Assembly (NCBI GenBank): GCA_038030265.1
Contig: CM075942.1
Span: 51,178,751-51,242,750, forward strand
DNA from: Corythucha ciliata
Lineage: Eukaryota > Arthropoda > Insecta > Hemiptera > Tingidae
Length of the DNA: 64,000 bases
Reading direction: 5' to 3'
Of the stretch, positions 9,686 to 21,659 are shown piece by piece (the first letter of the stretch is position 1; every line of letters begins with the position of its first letter). The notes under the pieces were generated by a model. The model was not told the origin of the DNA. It saw only the letters and a list, made by a program, of their open reading frames with translations, and searched no databases. The position numbers were made by a program, and so were the translations under genes.

Positions 9686-11619
9686 CATTCTTCCCACCTA
9701 CCTCCTTTTAGTAATCATTGGAGGTAAAATTTCAATTATTTCTGAATGATTAGACCGAGAGAGAGCCTAATGTTTTAACGCTATTACGTCCAATATTAAG
9801 AAAGGCGTTATAAAAGCGCAGCATAGTTGCCATTCCGGAATAGCGACCGTGACTAGGAAGGCAAGGCCATTTTTTCAAGTGGTTAAATACAATCATTGTG
9901 AGAGATTTAAAGGAAAAAAAAATTAGCGGAGCCAAAGTGATTCCATAAAAGAATAGAAGTAACTGAATCCCACCCAAAGACGAAGAACAAAGTAAATGTG
10001 ACAGTAAAGTGATATTTATCGCTGTTGCCCAGTTTTTCATGGGTGGCGCGTGGGACGAATAGATCCATTAGAGGACGATGTACAAGTTATAAGGATAGAC
10101 GGCTAAATCACAACTCCCATATTTACTTACATTTTAAATAATTCTTTCTAGCAATTAGAGCAAAGTTGCACGAATTTTGTATTTACCACTTGGCCAATCG
10201 CTCTCATTAACAAACATTATGAGATCATAAATTCAATATAACGAACGCGATCTCGGTTATGACCTCACTGAAGACGTAACGAGACCTAGATATTAAGAAA
10301 CGATGTACCAAAACTGGATCGTAAAGATTATAAGCCTTGTTTAGAAGCGCAAATAATAATTTCTGGATTTAATTAGGAGAGCTGTGTGAGTAGCTCGGCG
10401 ATACAACCGAGAAAAACCCCCCCATCAATTATCGAGTGCATACGCAGTGAAATAACGGTCTATCCCCATAGAAAGGTCGCAAATTTAAACCAAGAAAAAA
10501 AAGAAACGAACAAAAAGTAAAATTATACTTCTCCCGGGAGCCTATAAGTCTCTGTTTGACATTAACAGAACAGTTGACCTCTGTTCTTCTAGTTCGTGTG
10601 GCTGTCAGCAAAGCGAATATATCTTTTTTGCATTAGGTAAAGTAACAATTTATTACTCCTATTTAATTGAACCATTGCAAAAGTCACAGGTCTATGACAA
10701 ACGGGAATGGAGAAACAGAAATCGTCTAAAAACGAGGTTGCGGCTTTTGGAAAATCAGGAACATAAAAATGAGTGACGTCTTGTTCAAGAAACTTCAACT
10801 TTAGACTTACCCTTCAGATTTGAGTTGTAAAGTTTCTTAATCGCTAGTTTCTACCAAGCCTCTACAGGGGAAATGGTAACCACTTTGGTTCCATGATATT
10901 GACGGAAGGAGTCAAATTAATTTCAAACTAACGACGAAAGTGAGCTAATATTTACATACTTTTATTTTCTTCCAATTCTTGCGTGTTGCTTGTTAGTCCT
11001 AGAATACAATTTTCTTGAGTGCCTCGCTGTTCACTAACAAGCCACAACGTGCTTAAATTATCACTTATATATGAATATAAAATTGGTTTGAAAAAGGGTG
11101 ATCGGTGAGTGGGGGAGGGTGGGAGCGAATGGGTCAGAAGTTCGATAAATTTCAACAGAGGCGAACCACATTCTACGTGCTGTTAAAAACTATGGGCAAG
11201 AATTTGAATAAGTATTCGTTCCTTTTAATTGGGTTCAAATCCGAGGTTGTGTGTGTGTTCGAGCTTATACAGGCTGCACTATGGGATCAGTAGCGGAGCA
11301 ATCGCTCGCGCTAACGATGGTCTCGGAGTGTTGGAAGCAAAAGAATTAGTTTTATAGTATCCGCCGCGAGCATTTCCATATTTATATCTCTTATTAACAC
11401 TCTCACGCACTTACTGGTAAACTCTGAACAAAAGCGTACAACTAGGCCTCGAAGTATTTTATTATGTTTTTTAGAAAGTGTGACGCAAGTTGAACAATGG
11501 TCTTTTTTTACTCTGGCTAGTTAGAGAGGTGTTAGTTTAAAATGTTTAGTATCTAAATCTAGACTCTATCATCAGTGCATCAGTTCATTCTAAATTTGCG
11601 AAGAAAGGCACAAGGGACG
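9686..11619. other. No gene seen
   Basis: AT-rich spacer. The 96-codon minus frame at 9750-10040 is hydrophobic but has no known motif, and I treat it as chance. Confidence 0.45.
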
Positions 11620-11769
11620 ACCCACACGATGCACGTGAACCTGGCGGCACACATATCACCAAACACGACGAAAATGGCGCCATACGTTTGTTTACTGTTT
11701 GTTTACGTTTGTTTAGCCAAAATTTTCGTTTGTTTAGCCCTGCAAAATACAATTTTTTAAAAAACAAAA

Positions 11770-13078
11770 TGTGTGCCGCCAACTTCACGCAACGGCACAC
11801 ATGACCCCAATCGTTTGTTTCGCTACATATTCGGACACAACTTCGTTTGTTTACGTTTGTTTAGCCCAAATTTTCGTTTGTTTAGCCTAAATTTTCGTTT
11901 GTTTAGCCCAGCAAAACATGTATTTATAAGAAAATACATCATGTGTGCCGCAAACTTCACGCAACGGCACACATGACCCCAATCGTTTGTTTCGCTACAT
12001 ATTCGGACAGAGCTTCGTTTGTTTACGTTTGTTTAGCCCAAATTTTCGTTTGTTTATCCCAGCAAAACATGTATTTATAAGAAAATACATCATGTGTGCC
12101 GCCAACTTCACGCAACGGCACACATGACCCCAATCGTTTGTTTCGCTACATATTCGGACACAACTTCGTTTGTTTACGTTTGTTTAGCCCAAATTTACGT
12201 TTGTTTAGTCCAAATTTTCGTTTGTTTAGCCCAGCAAAACATGTATTTATAAGAATCATGTGTGCCGCCAACTTCACGCAACGGCACACATGACCTTAAT
12301 CGTTTGTTTCGCTACATATTCGTACAGAACTTCGTTTGTTTACGTTTGTTTAGCCCAAATTTTCGTTTGTTTAGCCCAGCAAAACATGTATTTATAAGAA
12401 AATACATCATGTGTGCCGCCAACTTCACGCAACGGCACACATGAACCCAATCGTTTGTTTCGCTACATATTCAGACACAATTTCGTTTGTTTACGTTTGT
12501 TTAGCCCAAATTTACGTTTGTTTAGTCCAAATTTTCGTTTGTTTAGCCCAGCAAAACATGTATTTATAAGAATCATGTGTGCCGCCAACTTCACGCAACG
12601 GCACACATGACCCCAATCGTTTGTTTCGCTACATATTCGTACAGAACTTCGTTTGTTTACGTTTGTTTAGCCCAAATTTTCGTTTGTTTAGCCCAGCAAA
12701 ACATGTTTTTATGAGAAAATACATCATGTGTGCCGCCAACTTCACGCAACGGCACACATGACCCCAATCGTTTGTTTCGCTACATATTCGGACACAACTT
12801 CGTTTGTTTACGTTTGTTTAGCCCAAATTTACGTTTGTTTAGTCCAAATTTTCGTTTGTTTAGCCCAGCAAAACATGTATTTATAAGAATCATGTGTGCC
12901 GCCAACTTCACGCAACGGCACACATGACCTTAATCGTTTGTTTCGCTACATATTCGTACAGAACTTCGTTTGTTTACGTTTGTTTAGCCCAAATTTTCGT
13001 TTGTTTAGCCCAGCAAAACATGTATTTATAAGAAAATACATCATGTGTGCCGCCAACTTCACGCAACGGCACACATGA
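11770..13078 (+). repeat. Left-arm tandem array, alternating 151/166-bp units
   Basis: Units begin with ATGTGTGCCG...CGGCACACAT at about 11770, 11942, 12093, 12259, 12410, 12576, 12727, 12893 and 13044. After the first 172-bp step the spacing alternates 151 and 166, that is, a 317-bp higher-order repeat. The longer unit has one extra GTTTGTTTAGTCCAAATT block. Each unit holds a hairpin (10-bp stem ATGTGTGCCG/CGGCACACAT, 14-bp loop), several GTTTGTTTAC/GTTTGTTTAGCC blocks, and often a second small palindrome ATGTATTT...AAATACAT. Confidence 0.95.
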
Positions 13079-13915
13079 CCTCAAACAACAACAAGATTTC
13101 CCGTCTCCCGTCTCCTTGCAACCAATAGTTCATTAGTATATCGCGCATTAGTACTTAGCTCCTGGAATGTAATGTCGGTATGCAGGCAAGTCAGGCAATG
13201 TTTGAGAGACTGGGACGGAGGAGCAACAGCATGGTTGTTGTCACTCCCAAGACGCTCAATTTGCAAAGAGTGGTGGCAATGCTTACGGGCTACTGTCCGT
13301 CGGCATCAATATGTGATGATTGTGTCCATCAGCAAACCTGACGTGTTGGTAATTTAGACACGGGGAACCCCATCGGAGCATGTTTTGAGCACTCAGGATG
13401 AGTTAAAAACTGGAAAACGTTTTAACAACAAATTGTTTCCTGGAGAGACCAAAAATACACAATTTTCCTTGGTCGTCAACCTCCTCTAGGAACGGCGACC
13501 GTGTCAACATCATGGTGTTATTTTTTTTTATTAATTTCGAAGTTTACACTTCTTGAGTATGATTTTAAAGGGAGAAAAACACAGAAATAATCATGTGTGT
13601 CGTTGCGCAAAGTTGGCTGGCCTCATTTTCTTTTTCGAAAAAATGAATAATACAATGCAGAACAGACATTAGGGCGAAACAGCCAAACAATGTGAATTAG
13701 TAAGAATAATGAACGAATCTTTGTGAATCACACGAGTTATTATAATCAGTACAGCTGCGTATCGCTCAAGACGAATAGAACAACGACAGTTCAACCATAA
13801 TCGTTCAGACTTCCCCAAAACGGAAATGCCAGTTAAAAAAACCTTTTGCTTCATATGTAAGTGCCTCTACAAAAAGTTGGAGGGATAATAATTTTGACGA
13901 TAAAAAAATTTATAC
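13079..13915. other. Unique core of the foldback element
   Basis: About 840 bp without the arm repeat. The longest frames are about 60 codons (13081-13266 minus, 13172-13357 plus, 13669-13854 minus) and none resembles a MULE transposase. It may be captured or degenerate sequence. Confidence 0.6.
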
Positions 13916-16140
13916 TGCAAAGCTAAACAAACGAAAATTTTGACCAAACAAACGTATAAAAACTATGTTGCTACAGAGCTATGTTGCTAGAGAGTGCCCC
14001 TAAACAAACGATTACATTCGTATGTGCCGCTGCGTGAATTTCACGACGCAAATTTGTTTTTAAAACTTTTTATACCGGAAGATAAAAGAATTTTGCTAAA
14101 CGTTTTATACTACAAGCAACAGAATTTTGGCTAAACAAACGAGAAAAACCATTCCATGTCTGAATATGTGGCAAAACAAACGATTGTAGTCATGTAAGCC
14201 GTTGCGTGAAGTTGGCGGCCCACATGATGTATTTTCTCATAAATACATGTTTTGCTGGGCTAAACAAACGAAAATTTGGGCTAAAAAAACGTAAACAAAC
14301 GAAGTTCTGTCCGAATATGTAGCGAAACAAACGAATGGGGTCATGTGGGCCGTTGCGTGAAGTTGGCGGCACACATGATGTATTTTCTCATAAATACATG
14401 TTTTGCTGGGCTAAACAAAAGAAAATTTGGCCTAAACAAACGTAAACAAACGAAGTTCTGTACGAATATGTAACGAAACAAACGATTAAGGTCATGTGTG
14501 CCGTTGCGTGAAGTTGGCGGCACACATGATTCTTATAAATACATGTTTTGCTGGGCTAAACAAACGAAAATTTGGACTAAACAAACGTAAATTTGGGCTA
14601 AACAAACGTAAACAAACGAAGTTGTGTCTAAATATGTAGCGAAACAAACGATTGGGTTCATGTGTGCCGTTGCGTGAAGTTGGCGGCACACATGATGTAT
14701 TTTCTCATAAAAACATGTTTTGCTGGGCTAAACAAACGAAAATTTGGGCTAAACAAACGTAAACAAACGAAGCTCTGTCCGAATATGTAACGAAACAAAC
14801 GATTGGGGTCATGTGTGCCGTTGCGTGAAGTTTGCGGCACACATGATGTATTTTCTTATAAATACATGTTTTGCTGGGCTAAACAAACGAAAATTTAGGC
14901 TAAACAAACGAAAATTTGGGCTAAAAAAACGTAAACAAACGAAGTTCTGTCCGAATATGTAGTGAAACAAACGAATGGGGTCGTGTGTGCCGTTGCGTGA
15001 AGTTGGCGGCACACATGATGTATTTTCTCATAAAAACATGTTTTGCTGGGCTAAACAAACGAAAATTTGGGCTAAACAAACGTAAACAAACGAAGTTCTG
15101 TCCGAACATGTAGCGAAACAAACGATTGGGGTCATGTGTGCCGTTGCGTGAAGTTGGCGGCACACATGATGTATTTTCTTATAAATACATGTTTTGCTGG
15201 GCTAAACAAACGAAAATTTGGGCTAAACAAACGTAAACAAACGAAGCTCTGTCCGAATATGTAGCGAAACAAACGATTGGGGTCATGTGTGCCGTTGCGT
15301 GAAGTTTGCGGCACACATGATGTATTTTCTTATAAATACATGTTTTGCTGGGCTAAACAAACGAAAATTTAGGCTAAACAAACGAAAATTTGGGCTAAAC
15401 AAACGTAAACAAACGAAGTTCTGTCCGAATATGTAGCGAAACACACGATTGGGGTCATGTGTGCCGTTGCGTGAAGTTGGCGGCACACATTTTGTTTTTC
15501 AAAAAATCGTATGTTGCAGGGCTAAACAAACGAAAATTTGGGCTAAACAAACGTAAACAAACGAAGTTGTGTCTGAATATGTAGCGAAACAAACGATTGG
15601 GGTCATGTGTGCCGTTGCGTGAAGTTGGCGGCACACATTTTGTTTTTTAAAAAATTGTATTTTGCTGGGCTAAACAAACGAAAATTTGGGCTAAACAAAC
15701 GTAAACAAACGAAGCTCTGTCCGAATATGTAGCGAAACAAACGATTGGGGTCATGTGTGCCGTTGCGTGAAGTTTGCGGCACACATGATGTATTTTCTTA
15801 TAAATACATGTTTTGCTGGGCTAAACAAACGAAAATTTAGGCTAAACAAACGAAAATTTGGGCTAAACAAACGTAAACAAACGAAGTTCTGTCCGAATAT
15901 GTAGCGAAACACACGATTGGGGTCATGTGTGCCGTTGCGTGAAGTTGGCGGCACACATTTTGTTTTTCAAAAAATCGTATGTTGCAGGGCTAAACAAACG
16001 AAAATTTGGGCTAAACAAACGTAAACAAACGAAGTTGTGTCTGAATATGTAGCGAAACAAACGATTGGGGTCATGTGTGCCGTTGCGTGAAGTTGGCGGC
16101 ACACATTTTGTTTTTTAAAAAATTGTATTTTGCAGGGCTA
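13916..16140 (-). repeat. Right-arm tandem array (inverted), with a 468-bp duplication
   Basis: The same units as in the left arm but inverted, with hairpins at about 14190, 14341, 14492, 14658, 14809, 14980, 15132, 15283, 15455, 15605, 15755, 15923 and 16075. The innermost 13916-14190 part is worn. Two 468-bp stretches starting near 15283 and 15751 are almost identical, a recent tandem duplication. This arm therefore has about four more units than the left. Confidence 0.92.
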
Positions 16141-16411
16141 AACAAACGAAAATTTTGGCTAAACAAACGTAAACAAACAGTAAACAAACGAATGGCGCCA
16201 TTTTCGTCGTGTTTGGTGATATGTGTGCCGCCAGGTTCACGTGCATACCCACACGCCCACTTGGAGTCGAACCCACCTACCGACAGGCACGTATCCGAAA
16301 ACTGTTTTCAAGGAGAGGGTATTGTGCACTCATTATTACGAAGGAAGGGGGGAGGGGAGTGTCTAACATGTTTCATGAACATGAAAGAGGGTGTTTGTAT
16401 TTTCTAGGTTC

Positions 16412-16666
16412 CTTAGTAAAGGTCGATTCAGACTATTCGGGCGTGACTTGGGAGCACGCTGTCCCACGTGCGATACAAAATTCCAGAAAACGATTTTGTT
16501 TGTTTACGTTCACATTGCCCGGACGTAACACGGGAACACGTGGGATATGATGCTTGTCAGAGCAATGTGAACGTAAACAAATAAAAGCCTTTTCTGAAAT
16601 TGTGTATCACACGTGGGAATGTGTGTTCCCACGCCACGTCCGAGTAGTCTGCATTGACCCTAAGAC
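16412..16666. mobile_element. Foldback MITE of about 250 bp
   Basis: Left arm (TCAGACTATTCGGGCGTG, then TTTGTTTACGTTCACATTGC near 16498-16517) returns inverted as GCAATGTGAACGTAAACAAA near 16561 and CACGTCCGAGTAGTCTGCA near 16635. Arms are about 100 bp at roughly 80 per cent identity with a 45-bp loop. Confidence 0.75.
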
Positions 16667-16864
16667 AAGACTTTTTTATTTGTAGCCATTTCCCCTGTTC
16701 TTCAAACAGAGAGCTTACCATAAATTCCACTCTGCACACTGAATTAAACTTCCGTTGGTCGTGCGAAGATGGGAAGGCAACTGCCCACACCTGCCCCGTC
16801 TGGCTACGCCATTGCGTGGAAGTTTCTCTAAATTTGTTTTTTGAAGATGCCCAACCGGTGGAAT

Positions 16865-17160
16865 TCAGTTCTTTAATTAGCTAAATGTCAAATCAGTTAT
16901 TGAATTAGCCAAACCCACGAAACTGGGTTACGTAAGTGCCAAATCGGGGAAATTTTGACTTCGAGAGGCAAACTCTCCAAAACCCGTCAAATTGGATTTT
17001 TGAATGAGTCAACCCCGCGAAATTGGCTTTTTAGGGAGTCAATACTGCAACATTTGCTTTTGGAGTGGCCATCAAGAACAAGGCCCACAGATGGTCCTAT
17101 GAGTGCCAAAAATCCGCAAGATTTGGGCCCTGAACGGCCGAACCCGTGAGATTGATTCCG
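16865..17160 (+). repeat. Degenerate ~30-bp array, family A
   Basis: About nine units with the core CGCGAAATTGG and the spacer GAGTCAACCCC or GCCAAACCC, for example AACCCCGCGAAATTGGCTTT near 17010. Neighbouring units differ as much as units of distant arrays. Confidence 0.7.
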
Positions 17161-17347
17161 CACGCACAACACAAATAAGATATTGAAGAAGTGCTAGAAC
17201 TTACCCGATTCCATGCAGCGTTGTATTGTGCTGTAAAGTTTCAAAATGAATACTACAAAAGCGAAAGGATTTTTTGTTTTCACAATCATTCGCACAAATA
17301 TCTTTGGTCGTGCGGTTATCTGCCTAACTTGTCGAAAACTCACGTTA

Positions 17348-18331
17348 CAGTAGAACCTGGTTATAAGCAACCTCTATATAAGCAAAACCCCTATATAAGA
17401 AAAAAAATCGTAGGTTCCCGCAATTCTGGGCCAAAAACCTGGCTATAGGAAATGTCATCACCTCTGTATAAGCAAGATTTTAACCCAATCTAACCTCCGT
17501 ATAAGAAAGATTTTGCGCTCAGAACCTTAAGGAGCCCCTAGACGGTCAGTTTTTTGATCAAACGTGGTGGATCAATCGACTGTGACAGCCATGATTGACC
17601 GTCTAGAAGCGTGTTTTACGATTGAGTCAATGACTGAAGAAGATTGAATGACCACCGCCTTTTCCTCATCTTCCTCGTCTTGTTTCTCTTCAGTTGGAGT
17701 GCAGCCGCAGTCAACAAAAAAAGCACGGACAAATCCTGGTTTGAACTCATTGCACTCAGCACAACACCGCGAGAGACACTGATACTGGGAAGGGTTTTGT
17801 TCAAACAACTGAAGAAATGATTGAAGCTCACTTCAATCTGTTTGTTCAATATTTTGATCAATCAGACTGACCGTCTATGGGCTCCTTTATAAGAAAGATC
17901 GCGTCTCTGAAATCTCGAACCGTCGGGAGTAGAGACCATCGCAATATTTGTCTACTCAGGATTTTTTGACGAAGGCATGAGCCAGAAACACTGAAGCGTC
18001 TGATGCTCCCACCAATTCTTGCCTGTCCTTTCTTTCCCTAACTTTTACAGTTGGGGCTTCGAATAAAACGAATGATCATGCCTCCTAAAAAACGTCACTA
18101 TCCCTTAGGGGAAAGTATTTAAAATTTGCCTTAGGCATAACTACGCATGTAAATTATAAACTATTTTCTGATTAGTCAAAGTCTTTTAATTTCCCAAAAC
18201 CTCTATATGTATAAGAAATGTCATGATCGGGAAACCTGCCTATAAGAAAAACTGGATTAGACAAAAACCTCTATACATATAAGCAAGAATCAAGCATTCC
18301 CCTTGAGCTTGCATATATCAAGGTTCTACTG
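17348..18331. mobile_element. Pogo/Tigger-like non-autonomous element, TA duplication
   Basis: TA-CAGTAGAACCTGGTTATAAG at 17346 and CAAGGTTCTACTG-TA ending at 18333. CAGTAGAACCT tips with a TA target duplication are typical of the pogo/Tigger group of Tc1/mariner elements. Inside near both ends are repeated ATATAAGCAA, ACCTCTATATAAG and TATAAGAAA blocks. No transposase frame. It carries the MITE at 17531-17885. Confidence 0.8.
17531..17885. mobile_element. 355-bp MITE nested in the pogo-like element
   Basis: GGAGCCCCTAGACGGTCAG (17531) is mirrored by CTGACCGTCTATGGGCTCC (to 17885), continuing inward with TTTTTTGATCAA and TTTTGATCAA. Flanks are TTAA and TTTA. The arms are much less alike further in. 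The frames inside, such as 17572-17808 minus, look non-coding. Confidence 0.8.
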
Positions 18332-18545
18332 TACTTCTTTCTTTGACTTCTTTCATCTAGTGAATAGTTGTTCAACTAGTCACAAAAAGAAGATATCAGC
18401 GTAAAAGTTGCCTTAGTGGAACTGTCCACATCCAGCAACGTTTTGATTGCCGAGAAGGTTTTAATCCACTTCCACACCTCTTCCGTATGGTCAAAAATGA
18501 GTGTTTCTAGTCTAGATGCCTCAAACCAGAAACGGTTCCTCCAAT

Positions 18546-21500
18546 CAAAAATACCAATTAAATTAAGTTGGAAAAATCGCTAAGTGCTCAACGTTGATGC
18601 ACCACGTAGTTGCATATTGGGATTATCAGAGAGGGCTGATGATCGACTTTTATTTGTAACTGTTTGCTTCAGAAATCAGCATTTAATTTCTTTTTATTAA
18701 GAATTGACAAATTCCGGAGTTACTGAAATTTTATGGAATTTCACCTGGCTTTTATACTTCTTGATGCGCGAATAGATTCCCTGCAACTAGTGTTGTTTAT
18801 TCCTCAAGTTTTTTGTGTTATTCTTTTATATGCAGTAGGTATTGTTCGTAACTAAGCCTTTACATCTGTCTAGTCAAGGTATAATAATACATCATGACAA
18901 TCCTGCAGCTTCTTTTCTTCCCATCCGTCCGACGTACTTATGACCAAAGGTACTTGGTGGAAGGGGGGATGTCACATTCGTAAAAAAAAACATTATCTTT
19001 TTTTTTTATGCCTCTATTAACATTCAAATCCTTTGGGAAGGAGAGATCACCTCTTCTATACGTACGCATTGAACTCTGCCCGGAGGGCTCAAGGGCTACT
19101 GGAAAAGTCTTTGTATGGTAATGCTTTCGGTATTGGTGTGGTGAGTCGGTGGGGGGGGGGGCGAAGATCCGCTGACCACACGCAGCTCTAGATCAGATCT
19201 CCCAGGCGAGCACTGACAACCCATTGACTTCTGAACTTTATAAACAGAAAAAAGACTGGATGGTGATGTCAAAGGGGGTGGGGATAGAGAAAGTGATCTT
19301 TCTGTGTGAGAAAGGAATATTTTTTTTGTCAGCCGGTATTAACGATTATTAAAGATGGCCTTTAATGATTAATGGAATGAAAATCTTGTTGGATTCGACT
19401 GTTTAGTGCTAATTTCTATCCAAAAACTGGGGAAAAGACTTGGAGTCGAAGAAATTGTCTGACATCCTTGAAAGGTAAAAATCGAAATGTACTATCCCAT
19501 TACGAAAATTAGAAAACGATGCCTTTGATGTAGTGAAGTTAAGCTATCGCGTTTTAAAGGGCCGCAAACCGAGAGCAATATATATTTCAGCCAAGCAGAG
19601 AGCACGTCACTGCAACTTTTTGAAGTCGTGCGGGCGATTTACGGCCGACACGACAAACAACCTTTAGGCCGTTGGCGGTGTGTCATTTTTTTTTCTTTTC
19701 GGCGTGAAGCAAAAGAAAAATAATTCCCCCCCCCTTCATCTTCAATTCAAGTCCAATGTACTGGTTTCGAGATTGTCTCTCGTGAAATGTTAAACTGTAC
19801 GATTAAGAGCTGCAAGGGATTAAATATTTATGTTTTACGTGTAAAAGTGCCCTAATCCAGGCACGTCTTTATAAGGTTATACGTGCAAGCAAGATATAAA
19901 TGATGAAAACGAATGTACGCACGAGAGAAATAGAACAAGAAGCCTGTTTTTTGTGTAAAAATTGTTTTTGTATCCTCGGTCCTTTTCAAGTAATTTTGGC
20001 ATATAGTATTTGTGCAACAGTAATAAATTGGGTCAGATTTTAGCATAAAACGCGTAACAAATTTCGTTCATAAAACACACTTGCACACAACTTGCACGTG
20101 GTTTCTTTCTTCTTGCCAGCATTTTAAAATCTTAATGTCGGTTGGGGGTGGGGGGAGCTTTGTGGTCAAATTACACAAATTAGGCGCTTATAAATAACAA
20201 TCCGGTGATTAACCGCTTAATCAAACAGGTTGCAGAAACCAAGAGAAACCAGTAGATGTTAATATATTTTTTAATTATGCACCTTGTTTTAAAAACAAGG
20301 AACAATCTGTCATCCTTGAATTTGATAGTCCTGTTCTCATATAATAGCCAAAGTCTGGTGTATTATTAAACTGCAATATTTGATTATAGCTCAATAGAAA
20401 GTTTTATAATTTTTCGCGAATTATCAAAGGCCCGAACTGGGACCGACTCTCGACTGCGCAGTTAATTCGTCTCAACCTCGTTGGTTAGAAGTAAAACAAA
20501 TCCACGGTAATTATAAAGCGAGCCCAGATACCTAGTGTAGATGTGCTACATAGATTGCAGGAAAACAAGGAGAGGGGCACCTAAAAAATCGTGTGTGCAC
20601 GGGTAATTTGCCGCTATTTTCTAGTTGGTTTCATAAGCTGCATCATGCAGTCTGACGATTATCATTGTTCAAGAGAAATAACGCCGTGAAAAAAAAGGAA
20701 CTTCCAAAGGGAAAAGGAACGACGATAATTACAGTCTAATTATATTCATCAGGCTTCTCGGATTGGCCCACACCATTTCCTCCCTCCATCGACTTTTTCG
20801 GTTTTTAACAGCCTATTGTGTTTTTTTCTTTGCCTCCTCCTCCTCTGACAATTCCGTCAATAACGGTCTCCTATGGAAATGAACAACAAAATTGATTCAA
20901 GATTGTGTGCACCGGAACATTCTAAGCTAATTTCAATTTGTGCAACGTTAGGCAATGTCTCAAGCGAAAATTCTACTTAACTATAATGGAAGAAAAGCTA
21001 AAAAAAAAAGAAGCTCTTTCTGTGACAGATAGTCACAGTCAAGTTTCTTATTCGTTTAACGTATTGATTTGCGTTAAGAAAAGAGCTATTCCCTGTGCTT
21101 AACAGGGGACTTCCACGTCCCTTTATAAGTTAATAACCAGATAAGGGAAAATCAAAGAAAGCCGGTGCTGTGGATTATGCGTACACGATGAAGACGTCAA
21201 CGAGTCTCTTTCACGTTCTTTGCTGAAAGGAAATTGCGATACGGGCAATACTAATGAGTAATGACCAATCACTGAACATAATGATCTACGGGCTACGGTG
21301 TTCCACTATTCGCTTTTTGAGTAGGGAAACCTGCATTCGACGGTCAATCGCCCAAAAAGAGAGACTGGACCTCACTTCAATGACTTGGTAGTCATAATAT
21401 CCCCAATACCTCTCCCAATCCATTTTCGGACTATGCTTGTGGTGCCAGCCGCAAACCCCCCCCCCCACCAGTTTCAGTTTTTAAACTCTTGTGGTTCGTG

Positions 21501-21659
21501 GGATCTGGTATAGAAATTTGAGGCTTCAAAGTACAGGCCATTTAGCCCCAAAACCTGTAAACCTGTCTCCTTGCAGCAGCCTTGAAGCAGGATGGCTTTC
21601 CCTCTCTTTGGACAGCAGCAGAATGCAATGAAGGCGTTGCAGCAGAATGGATTTAAAAT
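18546..21659. other. No gene seen
   Basis: About 3.1 kb of AT-rich sequence with G-runs (19150, 20140) and short open frames only. No protein motif, RNA gene or paired transposon end was recognised. Confidence 0.45.

Larger units (their letters stand above)
11629..16246. mobile_element. FB-like foldback element with tandem-repeat arms and 9-bp TSD
   Basis: The left end ATGCACGTGAACCTGGCGGC (11629) and its inverse at the right end (to 16246) are identical for more than 50 bp, through CATATCACC and AAAATGGCGCCAT. Both are flanked by ACCCACACG (11620-11628 and 16247-16255), a perfect 9-bp target duplication. The arms consist of 151/166-bp tandem units, in + orientation on the left and inverted on the right, around a unique core of about 0.84 kb. 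Nine-base duplications plus long, internally repetitive inverted arms are the hallmark of Drosophila FB foldback elements, which belong to the Mutator-like (MULE) superfamily. No transposase was recognised in the core, so this copy is presumably non-autonomous. Confidence 0.88.
17236..18545 (+). repeat. Dispersed repeat copy A, split by a transposon
   Basis: 17236-17345 (AATGAATACTAC, GGTCGTGCGGTTATCTGCCT) and 18334-18545 (AATAGTTGTTCAACTAGTCA, AAAAGTTGCCTTAGTGGAAC, CTGTCCACATCCAGCAACG) together match, in order, the inverted copy at 22885-23150. The interruption is the pogo-like element at 17348-18331. Part of the end (ATGGTCAAAAATGAGTGTTT, 18487) recurs at 30479. Confidence 0.75.

Noticed and set aside
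11773..16110. About 20 open frames of 60-67 codons reading FSPNFRLFSPAKHVF and TSRNGTHDPNR
   Set aside because: They repeat once per tandem unit in both arms, overlap each other and follow the DNA repeat exactly; no sign of selection as protein.
17346..18333. TATATAAG repeats as promoter TATA boxes
   Set aside because: They are internal repeats of a non-autonomous transposon with TA duplications.
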